DNA of 38,056 bases, from positions 1 to 38,056 of the forward strand of contig JAGWWV010000019.1 in assembly GCA_018970175.1 (NCBI GenBank), in the 5' to 3' direction. Below, piece by piece: positions 7,193-13,936 of this stretch (the stretch's first letter is position 1; every line of letters starts with the position of its first letter). The position numbers and the translations under genes are program-made. The notes under the pieces were generated by a model, which was not told the DNA's origin, ran no database searches, and was given only the letters and a program-made list of their open reading frames with translations. Source of the DNA: Acidobacteriota bacterium. Its GTDB lineage: Bacteria > Actinomycetota > Acidimicrobiia > Acidimicrobiales > Ilumatobacteraceae.

Positions 7193-8408
7193 CGGGACGG
7201 CTCTCGTCGACGACTTTGGTGCGGCGAAGCCTCGTCACCATCTCGAGGTGGTTCGTGTGCGGAAACAGGTCGAGCACCGAAAGGTCGTCGAGTACGTAGC
7301 CCGCCTCGGCAAAAAGTCTCACATCGCGTGCACCGGCGGCCGCGTCGCAACTCACCAGAACGATGATCGGTGCGCGCGTCGCAGCCAGAGCCGCCACCCC
7401 ACCGGCACCAAGACCGGTGCGGGCCGGGTCGGCGATGACGAGGCCCGCGGGTTGGGCATCCCAGTCCTCGACCGACGATTCGATGATCGTCGCCCGACGC
7501 GACGCGAGGTTGGTGCGGGCGTCTTCGGTTGCGAAGGGATTCGACTCGATCAACGTGACGGGAACGTGCGTCGGCACGATCGTGGCCGCAAACAACCCGC
7601 AGCCCCCGTACGCATCGACGACCTGACCGAAGGTTCCACTCAGCGCCTCGGGTCCCGCAAGTGAGCGAACCGTGTCGACGAGCATGTCGGCCGCAGCGAC
7701 ACCCGACTGGAAAAACGACCCCATCGAGACGACGAGATCGGTTCCGTGAACCGTTTCGATGAGGCGCGCGTCTTCGCCGACGACATCGACCGACTCGAGG
7801 CCGCGCACGCTGCGCTCGTCGCCGTGGACGACCGCGCCGACGACTTCGGTCGCCACACTGCAGCGCAGCGTCACTTCGACGTCACTTCCGGGCCGCGCCG
7901 AGATGGCTGCGATCGCCGGATGCAACAGGGGGTGCGCCACGAGACAGTCCCCCACCGGAACGACTCGGTTGCTCGAGCGCTCCCTGAAACCCGGCCGACC
8001 GTCGTCGGTGAACGCGAGACGAACCGTGGTGCGGTAGCCGGCACCGGGCAAACGACCACCCGACGCAGCACGAACCACCAATTCCTCGTCGACGGACACG
8101 CGGCCGATGCGAACGAGCGACTCGATCGCAATGCGCACCTTCGCTTCGTACTGGGCGCCGAGCGCGAGGTGCTGCCATTGACAGCCTCCACAATGTTCCG
8201 CCACGTGGGGACACGGAGGCGCAACGCGGTCCTTCGACGCAGAGATGACCCGCGTGACGTGTGCCTTCGCGTAGTCCTTGCGCGAACCCGTCAGTTCCAC
8301 CTCGACGGTCTCGCCGGGCAACGCTCCGTCGATGAAGACGACCTTGCCGCTCGGCATGCGACCGAGGGCGTCGCCGCCGGCCACCAACGCGCCGGCCTCG
8401 AGTTCCAT
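7152..8408 (-). CDS. Iron-sulfur RNA (uracil-C5)-methyltransferase, RlmD/TrmA family
   Basis: The 418-residue protein has an N-terminal TRAM domain (1-56, RNA binding). An iron-sulfur site is formed by Cys66, Cys73, Cys76 and probably Cys154. The class I methyltransferase domain shows GSFFQ (231-235), the SAM loop DAYGGCG (265-271), ADPARTGLG (326-334), catalytic Cys354 in VSCD and Glu389 in HTNHLE. It should methylate uridine to m5U using SAM. Whether the target is 23S rRNA or tRNA cannot be decided from sequence, so I give no symbol. The usual SCNP motif is SCDA here. TAAGGT sits six bases before the ATG. rpe is divergent, 43 bases away. Confidence 0.9.
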   Translation of the reverse strand: MELEAGALVAGGDALGRMPSGKVVFIDGALPGETVEVELTGSRKDYAKAHVTRVISASKDRVAPPCPHVAEHCGGCQWQHLALGAQYEAKVRIAIESLVRIGRVSVDEELVVRAASGGRLPGAGYRTTVRLAFTDDGRPGFRERSSNRVVPVGDCLVAHPLLHPAIAAISARPGSDVEVTLRCSVATEVVGAVVHGDERSVRGLESVDVVGEDARLIETVHGTDLVVSMGSFFQSGVAAADMLVDTVRSLAGPEALSGTFGQVVDAYGGCGLFAATIVPTHVPVTLIESNPFATEDARTNLASRRATIIESSVEDWDAQPAGLVIADPARTGLGAGGVAALAATRAPIIVLVSCDAAAGARDVRLFAEAGYVLDDLSVLDLFPHTNHLEMVTRLRRTKVVDESRPVTRFDEGLAPPAA

Positions 8409-8414
8409 GCATCA

Positions 8415-8420
8415 ACCTTA
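8415..8420 (-). promoter_or_regulatory. -10 element of RNA methyltransferase gene
   Basis: TAAGGT on the minus strand, then six bases and ATG 8408. It forms a divergent pair with the rpe -10 at 8439-8444. Confidence 0.5.
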
Positions 8421-8438
8421 GGTTTCGGGGCACATCGG

Positions 8439-8444
8439 TAGAGT
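8439..8444 (+). promoter_or_regulatory. -10 element of rpe
   Basis: TAGAGT, seven bases, then GTG 8452. The hexamer would overlap an alternative GTG start at 8443, which favours 8452 as the true start. Confidence 0.6.
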
Positions 8445-8451
8445 GGACTGC

Positions 8452-9138
8452 GTGACGCTTCCCATTCAGATCGCACCGTCCGTTCTGCCTGCCGACTTCG
8501 CGGAATTGGGCAAGGCCGTCCGCGATCTCGAGGCAGCCGGTGTCGACCTCATTCAATGGGACGTGATGGACGGGCAATTCGTGCCGAATCTCACCTTTGG
8601 TCCCGACGTCATCGCCGCGGCGCGTCGACACTGCAGCGTTCCCTTCGAGGCCCACTTGATGGTGCTGACGCCCGACGTCATGGCGGCCGACTACGTGAAG
8701 GCGGGCTGTTCGCGGCTCATCGTGCACGTCGAGGCGTGCACCCACCTGCACCGCACGCTCGAGAACATTCGGGCGCTTGGTGCCACCGCCGCGGTCGCGT
8801 TGAACCCCGCGACCCCCGCGTCGGCGATCGAGAACGTGCTCGATCTCGTCGACCTCGTTTTGGTCATGACCGTCAACCCGGGCTTCGGTGGCCAGAAGTA
8901 CATCTCGACGATGGAATGCAAGATCCGCGAGGTGCGCAACATGATCACCGCCGCCGGTCTCGGCGATTCCATCCACGTCGAAGTCGACGGCGGCATCTCG
9001 GCGACGACGGTCGGTGGGGCCGCAGCTGCAGGCGCCAACCTGCTCATCGCAGGCAGTGCCCTCTTCAAGCATCCCGACGGCCTCGGTGCGGCGGTGTCGG
9101 AACTTCGCGAGCGCGCCACCGCGGCTTTCGTCGCCTGA
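8452..9138 (+). CDS. rpe: Ribulose-phosphate 3-epimerase
   Basis: The 228-residue TIM-barrel enzyme interconverts ribulose 5-phosphate and xylulose 5-phosphate in the pentose phosphate pathway. All family motifs are present: IAPSVLPADF at the start, WDVMDGQFVPNLTFGPD (metal-binding Asp), EAHLMV (metal-binding His), MTVNPGFGGQ (phosphate loop) and EVDGGI (second catalytic Asp). Length is normal. I prefer GTG 8452 over GTG 8443 because the protein then begins just before the first conserved strand and because TAGAGT at 8439-8444 looks like the -10 box. The stop codon lies inside a 9-bp hairpin shared with the convergent gene. Confidence 0.97.
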   Translation: MTLPIQIAPSVLPADFAELGKAVRDLEAAGVDLIQWDVMDGQFVPNLTFGPDVIAAARRHCSVPFEAHLMVLTPDVMAADYVKAGCSRLIVHVEACTHLHRTLENIRALGATAAVALNPATPASAIENVLDLVDLVLVMTVNPGFGGQKYISTMECKIREVRNMITAAGLGDSIHVEVDGGISATTVGGAAAAGANLLIAGSALFKHPDGLGAAVSELRERATAAFVA

Positions 9139-9155
9139 CGCGGCGTCGCGTCAGG
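9134..9155. terminator. Bidirectional hairpin enclosing both stop codons
   Basis: A perfect 9-bp stem (9134-9142 with 9147-9155) has a GCGT loop. The rpe TGA (9136-9138) is in one arm and the TGA of the convergent exported-protein gene (9151-9153, minus strand) is in the other. No T-tract follows on either side, so if it terminates it does so without the usual U-run. Confidence 0.55.
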
Positions 9156-9876
9156 TTGGCAGTGCGCGACGCACGAGAACCAGCGTCACCAAACCCAGCA
9201 ACACCAGACCGGCAGGTACGAGCACTGCGAGCAACAGTCGGTCCGACTCACCCGACAGGCCCGACAGCACACCCGACTCGATGCTGGAACCGTCGACGTT
9301 GAGCGTGCGTGCGACGTCGACGAACGTGGGACACACGACGCCCGAATTGTTGATGTCGGCGACTTGATTGCCGCCGAAGAGCGGCGCCTCCTCGGTGACG
9401 CGCGAGAAGATGCGACCGGTGGTGGCGTCGAGGGCCGTGCCCACCAAGTACGTCGCGCCGACGTCGAGGAACTTGACGTCCCGGCCGTAATAGATGCCGA
9501 CTTCGGTCACGACAACGCCGGACACGTTCGGAACGTCGGTGGAATAGCCCGCGAGACTCCCCGACCGCAGCCGCACGAGTTCATAGACCGCCTGTGTCGC
9601 ATCGAGCACCTTCACCTTGCCGACGAAGACGGCCTGCGAGACGGGCGGCGGCGGACATCCGACGGGCACGGTCGTCGTGGCGGACGGCAACGTGCTGACG
9701 GGAGCGACGACGGGAGGAACCGTCACGCCACCCTGTTCATCGATCGGGGACTCGACGGGAGTCTCGACGGGCGCCGATGTCGTCGTGATGTTCGGGTCGC
9801 TCGTCGCACCTGCATGCGAAGCGAATCCAAGAACGACGGGCACCGCCAGGGCAGCGACGGTCCGGCGCGCGATCAT
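9151..9876 (-). CDS. Exported protein with C-terminal membrane anchor
   Basis: The 241-residue protein has an N-terminal Sec signal (Arg-Arg, hydrophobic core, AGA site near residue 24) and a Pro/Thr/Val-rich linker to about residue 72. A beta-rich extracytoplasmic domain follows that starts at GCPPPP (first Cys) and has a second Cys near VVCPTF. A final membrane helix precedes a short basic end (LVRRALPT). The two cysteines may form a disulfide. I recognise no family; the arrangement resembles actinomycete surface proteins. The ATG lies four bases after the enoyl-CoA hydratase-family stop, so the two genes are co-transcribed although no functional link is evident. Confidence 0.75.
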   Translation of the reverse strand: MIARRTVAALAVPVVLGFASHAGATSDPNITTTSAPVETPVESPIDEQGGVTVPPVVAPVSTLPSATTTVPVGCPPPPVSQAVFVGKVKVLDATQAVYELVRLRSGSLAGYSTDVPNVSGVVVTEVGIYYGRDVKFLDVGATYLVGTALDATTGRIFSRVTEEAPLFGGNQVADINNSGVVCPTFVDVARTLNVDGSSIESGVLSGLSGESDRLLLAVLVPAGLVLLGLVTLVLVRRALPT

Positions 9877-9880
9877 CGAC

Positions 9881-10687
9881 TCAACGACCGCGGAACACCG
9901 GGTCGCGCTTTTCGGTGAACGCTGCGATGGCCTCGGCCGTGTCCTTCGTTCCGAAGTTGACCGTCTGCGCCGTGCCCTCGTCTTCGAGAGCTTCCTCGAG
10001 GGTCACGTTCATCGCGTTGTTCAACATGCGCTTCGTCTGCGCGATGGCGATCGGGGGCATGGCGGCGAGCTTCTTGGCCCAGCCGTCGACGAAGGCATCG
10101 AGTTCGACGTCGGGAACGACACGGTTGACGAGGCCGATGCGCTTGGCTTCAGCTGCGTTGATGATGTCGGCGAACAACGCCAGTTCCTTCGCCTTGTGCA
10201 GGCCGACCCGCCGCGGCAGCAACCACGAGCCACCGAAGTCGATGCTGAGACCGCGCTTGGCGAAAATCTCGGAGAATCGAGCGTTCTCTGACGCCACGAC
10301 GAGATCGCAACCAAGGGCCATGTTCATGCCGGCGCCGACCGCGACACCGCGCACCTTTGCGATGACGGGCTGCGGAAGTCGCGCAAGCGACATGGCGACT
10401 TCGGTGACATTGCGCATGCGCGCCAATTGATGCTGGCGGGCAGCGGCGTCGTCGCCAGCCCACAGATCGGCCCCCGAGCAGAAGTCGCCGCCCGCACCCG
10501 TCAGAACGACGCAACGATCGTCGGCCGACGCCCCGATTCCACGGAAGGTCGCGAGCAATTCACTCCACATCACGTTGTTGGCCGCATTCTTCTTGGACGG
10601 ACGATTCAGCGTGATGGTGACCACTCCGTTGTCACGTTCGACGATGATCGTTTGCAGCTGGTTCGACGAAGCGGCGTTGGTTGTCAT
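9881..10687 (-). CDS. Enoyl-CoA hydratase/isomerase family protein
   Basis: The 268-residue crotonase-fold protein has both oxyanion-hole segments, GGDFCSGADL (66-75) and GVAVGAGMNMALGCDL (114-129), and ARFSEIFAKRGL (136-147) where a catalytic Glu is expected (Glu140). Members hydrate or isomerise enoyl-CoA thioesters in beta-oxidation or related routes; the exact substrate is not readable. ATG 10687 is chosen because the family starts just after it and because TATCGT lies six bases upstream. Longer frames would run into the divergent small gene. The exported-protein gene follows after four bases. Confidence 0.9.
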   Translation of the reverse strand: MTTNAASSNQLQTIIVERDNGVVTITLNRPSKKNAANNVMWSELLATFRGIGASADDRCVVLTGAGGDFCSGADLWAGDDAAARQHQLARMRNVTEVAMSLARLPQPVIAKVRGVAVGAGMNMALGCDLVVASENARFSEIFAKRGLSIDFGGSWLLPRRVGLHKAKELALFADIINAAEAKRIGLVNRVVPDVELDAFVDGWAKKLAAMPPIAIAQTKRMLNNAMNVTLEEALEDEGTAQTVNFGTKDTAEAIAAFTEKRDPVFRGR

Positions 10688-10693
10688 GCCCCG

Positions 10694-10705
10694 ACGATAC
10701 ATAAT
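10694..10705. promoter_or_regulatory. Abutting divergent -10 elements
   Basis: Minus-strand TATCGT (10699 down to 10694) and plus-strand CATAAT (10700-10705) touch without a gap. Each is followed by exactly six bases and an ATG (10687 on minus, 10712 on plus). The whole divergent control region is the 24 bases between the two start codons, and both messages would be leaderless. Confidence 0.55.
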
Positions 10706-10711
10706 GACGCC

Positions 10712-10822
10712 ATGGGATTCGATGCGACGCGCAAGCGGGTGAAGCGCCGCACCGACGTCGTGTTTGTCGCCGCCGCTCTGGTGATCGCCTTCGGTCTCGT
10801 GGCGTGGGCTTTTCTGGGCTGA
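10712..10822 (+). CDS. 36-residue basic single-pass membrane peptide
   Basis: The peptide starts MGFDATRKRVKRRTD and continues with one hydrophobic helix of about 19 residues ending GLVAWAFLG. The basic head should stay in the cytoplasm. CATAAT six bases before the ATG looks like a leaderless promoter. The next ORF follows ten bases after the stop with a GAGG ribosome site, which suggests a two-gene transcript. I know no family for it. The call rests on the promoter position, the coherent membrane topology and the lack of any other gene here. Confidence 0.6.
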   Translation: MGFDATRKRVKRRTDVVFVAAALVIAFGLVAWAFLG

Positions 10823-10832
10823 GGGTCGCCGA

Positions 10833-11036
10833 ATGAGCGACATCTGGAGCGGCCTGTACGGCGAAGTCGACGTGCGTCGGGTGCAACCGTACGAAGCGAC
10901 GAAGGTGTACCTGTGCCCGGGATGCAACCGCGAGATTCCCGTCGGTATGGGTCACTGCGTGACCGTTCCGGCCGAGGCGCCCGATCTGCGTCGACACTGG
11001 CACCACGCGTGCTGGGACCGACGTTCCACGAACTGA
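10833..11036 (+). CDS. Small CPGC/HHACW zinc-binding-type actinomycete protein
   Basis: The 67-residue protein has candidate metal ligands CPGC (Cys28, Cys31), GHC (His41, Cys42) and RRHWHHACW (His55-Cys60). Small actinomycete proteins with the same layout (a YxCPGC knuckle, a Gly-His turn, then RRHWHxxCW) are common and are sometimes annotated as ATP/GTP-binding without a nucleotide motif. I expect a zinc-stabilised fold of unknown role. GAGG lies upstream of the ATG, and the stop falls in a hairpin facing yraN. Confidence 0.75.
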   Translation: MSDIWSGLYGEVDVRRVQPYEATKVYLCPGCNREIPVGMGHCVTVPAEAPDLRRHWHHACWDRRSTN

Positions 11037-11057
11037 CGACGCATCAAAACGCGTCGT
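11036..11057. terminator. Hairpin between convergent small zinc protein gene and yraN
   Basis: A 7-bp perfect stem, 11036-11042 with 11051-11057, closes an A-rich 8-base loop. The last base of one stop codon (11034-11036) and the other stop (11044-11046, in the loop) fall within it. There is no T-tract. Confidence 0.45.
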
Positions 11058-11487
11058 GAACGACCTCGATGCGGTTGCCGACAATCAGGGCGACATCGAA
11101 GCGCAAGCGCGACGTGCGCACACCGTTGTCGCGGGCCCAACCGAAGGCCGCGAGACGAACCGTTCTGCACTTGTGGGGGGACATCGCCTCGCCCGGTGAC
11201 CCGAAGTCGCCGTTGCGCCGCGCCTTCACCTCGCACACCGCGAACGTTCCGTTCTTCTCGGCGATGATGTCGATCTCGCCGCGACCGTGCCGCACGTTGC
11301 GATCGATGATGCGCCATCCGTTGCGCACGTACCAGGCGGCGGCGAGGTTCTCACCCCACGTGCCACGGGCGCGTCGCGCAGCGGCTAGATCTCGGGGCCC
11401 GGCAGTTCCTCGACGTTCACGTCCTTGAACGAGAGGATCTTCACGCGGGGTACGAATCGGCTCTTTCGGTACATGTCCCACACCCAT
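11044..11487 (-). CDS. YraN/UPF0102 family nuclease-fold protein
   Basis: The conserved core is GTWGENLAAAWYVRNGW (42-58), then HGRGEIDIIAEKNGTFAVCEVKAR, the Glu-Asp-(Glu-x-Lys) pattern of the restriction-endonuclease-like fold. The role of UPF0102 is not settled. No ATG, GTG or TTG codon exists between the DUF2469 stop and the core, so the start must lie inside the DUF2469 gene at ATG 11487 or GTG 11481, about 100 bases of overlap. The N-terminal 40 residues are therefore read from the +1 frame of DUF2469. A non-standard start nearer the stop cannot be excluded. The yraN-DUF2469-rplS neighbourhood matches other actinomycetes. Confidence 0.85.
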   Translation of the reverse strand: MGVGHVPKEPIRTPREDPLVQGRERRGTAGPRDLAAARRARGTWGENLAAAWYVRNGWRIIDRNVRHGRGEIDIIAEKNGTFAVCEVKARRNGDFGSPGEAMSPHKCRTVRLAAFGWARDNGVRTSRLRFDVALIVGNRIEVVHDAF

Positions 11488-11678
11488 GCGTCGGTCAGCT
11501 CCACTTCGATGAGCGGACGGGGACCGTCGGCGGCGACGCGCGTGACGACCTCGTTCGCGAGATAGAAACGGCGCTCGGACTCGACCGCGTAACGGAACAT
11601 GGACACGACGTCTTGGTATTCCTGGGCGAGCTGCAGCTCGCGCTCGGCCTCGAAGTTTTCGAGGTCGTCGGTGTTCAA
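11385..11678 (-). CDS. DUF2469 family protein
   Basis: The 97-residue protein matches the actinomycete DUF2469 family from end to end: an NTDDLENFEAE-like start, ESERRFYLAN in the middle, then ELTDAWVWDMYR and KDVNVEELPGPE near the end. Its function is unknown and it is usually found between rplS and yraN. The only start in the right place is TTG 11678, with no strong ribosome site. The 3' 100 bases also encode the N-terminus of YraN in another frame. In many actinomycetes lepB and rnhB lie between rplS and this gene, but here only 46 bases separate them. Confidence 0.9.
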   Translation of the reverse strand: MNTDDLENFEAERELQLAQEYQDVVSMFRYAVESERRFYLANEVVTRVAADGPRPLIEVELTDAWVWDMYRKSRFVPRVKILSFKDVNVEELPGPEI

Positions 11679-11724
11679 CGGGGCCCCGGACTGAGGCGAT
11701 TCGTCACGTCAGTGTGTGCGCGAC

Positions 11725-12072
11725 TCAGGATTCGCGCTTCTCGCGGATCTTCGCAGCCTTGCCGGTGCGCTCGCGCAGGAAGTAGAGCTTGGCGCGGCGC
11801 ACCTCGCCACGGTGCATCAGTTCAACCTTTGCGACGGCCGGGCTGTGCTTCGGGAACGTGCGCTCGACACCGACGCCGTAGCTGAGCTTGCGCACGGTGT
11901 AGGACTCGGCGACACCCGAACCCTGAATGGCGATGATGTTGCCCTGAAAGATCTGGATGCGCTCTTTGCCGCTTTCGACCACGCGCACGTGAACCTTGAC
12001 TTCGTCGCCGGGACGCAGGTCGGGGAGGTCGGTGCGGATGTACTGGTTGTCGACGAGGTCGGTGGTCTTCAT
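11725..12072 (-). CDS. rplS: Ribosomal protein bL19
   Basis: The 115-residue protein aligns along the full L19 length: [41 protein letters not shown], and [19 protein letters not shown] at the end. It sits at the 50S subunit interface near bridge B8. It is the last gene of the rpsP-khpA-rimM-trmD-rplS operon and begins 11 bases after the trmD stop. Confidence 0.98.
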   Translation of the reverse strand: MKTTDLVDNQYIRTDLPDLRPGDEVKVHVRVVESGKERIQIFQGNIIAIQGSGVAESYTVRKLSYGVGVERTFPKHSPAVAKVELMHRGEVRRAKLYFLRERTGKAAKIREKRES

Positions 12073-12083
12073 GGGGCGATCCG

Positions 12084-12857
12084 TTACTGGTCGGGGGCGG
12101 CAGAACCACCCTGAGCGAACGATGCAGGATACGAGACGGGGGCGAACTCTTCCAACAGCCTCTTTTCGGCCGCCGACAGGCCCCCACGAGCCTCGATCAG
12201 GTCGGGACGGACTCGAATCGTGCGGTGCAGCGCCTGCGCGAGGCGCCAGCGGGCAATCAGGGAATGGTCTCCGCTGCGCACCACGTCGGGAACCGACCAG
12301 CCCCGGAATTCAGCGGGACGCGTGTACTGGGGCTCTTCGAGGAGGCCCGTCACACCGAAACTCTCGGTGAGGGGTGACTCGGCGTTGCCCATAGCCCCCG
12401 GCACGAGACGCACGACCGATTCGATGATGAGACATGCCGCGACCTCGCCACCGGACAGCACCACGTCGCCGATGGAAACCTCGGCATCGACGAGGTGCTC
12501 GCGCACGCGGTGGTCGACGCCCTCGTAACGACCACAGAGAAGAGAAAAGCCATCGAGCGAGGCCAGGTGTCGGGCGATGGACTGGTCGAACCTGTCGCCA
12601 CCGGGCCCGACGAGAATCAAGGGACGCGGTGGTTGCACCGACTCAACCGCGTCGAAAATCGGCTCGGGGCGCATGAGCATGCCGGCGCCGCCGCCGAACA
12701 CCGTGTCGTCGACGGTGCGGTGCACGTCGTGGGTGTGGTCACGTAGGTCGTGCGTGCGCAGATCGAGCAGGCCCGACTGGCGGGCCTTGCCCAAGAGACT
12801 CTCGGCGCAGAACGCGTCGACGATGCCGGGGAAGATCGAAAAGACGTCGATGCGCAT
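12084..12857 (-). CDS. trmD: tRNA (guanine-N1-)-methyltransferase
   Basis: The 257-residue SPOUT enzyme makes m1G37 in tRNAs and prevents +1 frameshifting. Motifs are [11 protein letters not shown] at the start, [35 protein letters not shown] and [11 protein letters not shown] (the knotted SAM site), then [11 protein letters not shown] with the catalytic-site Asp. ATG 12857 overlaps the rimM stop by one base (TGATG), so translation is coupled. The C-terminal [11 protein letters not shown] extension is a little longer than usual. Confidence 0.97.
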   Translation of the reverse strand: MRIDVFSIFPGIVDAFCAESLLGKARQSGLLDLRTHDLRDHTHDVHRTVDDTVFGGGAGMLMRPEPIFDAVESVQPPRPLILVGPGGDRFDQSIARHLASLDGFSLLCGRYEGVDHRVREHLVDAEVSIGDVVLSGGEVAACLIIESVVRLVPGAMGNAESPLTESFGVTGLLEEPQYTRPAEFRGWSVPDVVRSGDHSLIARWRLAQALHRTIRVRPDLIEARGGLSAAEKRLLEEFAPVSYPASFAQGGSAAPDQ

Positions 12858-13342
12858 CAGTAGTTGTCCCCCAGGTCGAGCAGACCGGCAGGTGGATCGA
12901 CCGTCACGAGACCATCGTCGAACGACACGACGAACGGCACCGGCACGAGCGCTCCCCCGTCGGTTTCGAGAATCGGATGAGCGGGGTTGTCGATGACCGC
13001 GATGCAGGTTCCGTATTCGGCACCGTCGACTCCAACAACCCGCGCCCCGACGAGATCGTGAACCCACAGGGCGCCGGGATCCTCGATCGGCTCGCCGTAG
13101 ACGACCTCGTTGGTCAGGAGTGCCGCGTCCTCGCGCACACCGAGGCCCTCGATGACGACGAGAAAGCGGTCGTTCGACGGACGAATCGACTCGATCGTGC
13201 GCCACGCGCCGCCCACGAAGATGCGAGATCCCGGGGCCTGACGTTCGGGACGGTCGGAGACGAGGGTGAGATAGATCTCTCCGCGCACGCCATGGGGTCG
13301 GCCGAGTTTGCCGATTTCCAGAAGACCGTCAGGACGGGTCAT
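12857..13342 (-). CDS. rimM: Ribosome maturation factor RimM
   Basis: The 161-residue protein has the RimM N-terminal barrel (IGKLGRPHGVRGEIYL, residues 10-25) and the PRC-barrel half (LWVHDLVGARVVG, then VPVPFVVSFDDGLVTVDPPAGLLDL). It assists maturation of the 16S 3' domain and binds S19. The ATG overlaps the khpA stop (ATGA, 13339-13342), and its own TGA overlaps the trmD ATG. Length is slightly below the usual 170. Confidence 0.96.
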   Translation of the reverse strand: MTRPDGLLEIGKLGRPHGVRGEIYLTLVSDRPERQAPGSRIFVGGAWRTIESIRPSNDRFLVVIEGLGVREDAALLTNEVVYGEPIEDPGALWVHDLVGARVVGVDGAEYGTCIAVIDNPAHPILETDGGALVPVPFVVSFDDGLVTVDPPAGLLDLGDNY

Positions 13343-13608
13343 TCATCGAGAAAGTCGACGTCGACGTCGACGCCGTCGCGGCTTGCCGCCGCGCGCACCA
13401 CGGTGCGAATGCTCTGGGCCGTGCGGCCACGGCGGCCGATGACACGACCGAGATCGCCCGAACCGACGCGCACTTCGAGATAGACCTTGTCGTCGTCTTC
13501 CCGGGCATCGACCGACACCGCATCGGGGTCGTCGACGATCGAGCGAACGACGTGTTGCAGGACCGCCGTTGCCGTGGGTGCCGGGAGAAGGTTGGCGCCG
13601 TCGGTCAC
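13339..13608 (-). CDS. khpA: KH-domain RNA-binding protein KhpA
   Basis: The 89-residue protein is a single type II KH domain with the GxxG loop as GRRG (58-61) in LGRVIGRRGRTAQSIRTVV. KhpA binds many RNAs and commonly lies between rpsP and rimM, as here. GTG 13608 is chosen over a longer frame because it overlaps the rpsP stop as GTGA and gives the normal length. The N-terminal ten residues are slightly longer than typical. Confidence 0.93.
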   Translation of the reverse strand: MTDGANLLPAPTATAVLQHVVRSIVDDPDAVSVDAREDDDKVYLEVRVGSGDLGRVIGRRGRTAQSIRTVVRAAASRDGVDVDVDFLDE

Positions 13609-13877
13609 TTTGCGCTCTTCGAAGCGGTGAACTGTGCCCACGCGCCCGAGATCTCGAGAAGCTTGCGCACGCGCTCGGTGGGCTGCGCACCCTGCTTCAA
13701 CCAGGCGACCGCCTTGTCGTTGTCGACGTTCAGGTGCGACGGCTCCTGGCGCGGGTTGTACTGGCCGAGAATCTCGATGAACCGACCGTCGCGCGAGCGA
13801 CGCTCGTCGGCGACGATGATGCGGTAATGCGGCTGCTTGGTCTTTCCGACGCGGGTGAGACGCAACTTGACTGACAT
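13605..13877 (-). CDS. rpsP: Ribosomal protein bS16
   Basis: The 90-residue protein shows VKLRLTRVGKTKQPHYRIIVADERRSRDGRFIEILG at the N-terminus (in S16 numbering about 3-38), the hallmark of S16, then the GAQPTERVRKLL segment. It is needed for 30S assembly. A clear GCAGGAG ribosome site lies before the ATG. The 59 bases from the ffh stop probably carry its promoter: TAGCCT at 13934-13939, which includes the ffh stop codon, is one candidate. Confidence 0.98.
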   Translation of the reverse strand: MSVKLRLTRVGKTKQPHYRIIVADERRSRDGRFIEILGQYNPRQEPSHLNVDNDKAVAWLKQGAQPTERVRKLLEISGAWAQFTASKSAK

Positions 13878-13936
13878 GAAAACTCCTGCAACTGGGTCGT
13901 CGCGGCGCGAGACGGCCGGGACCGGACTGGGAAAGG

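Noticed and set aside
8443-8451. Upstream GTG as start of rpe
   Set aside because: It would overlap the TAGAGT -10 box, and the family normally begins at the later GTG (8452).
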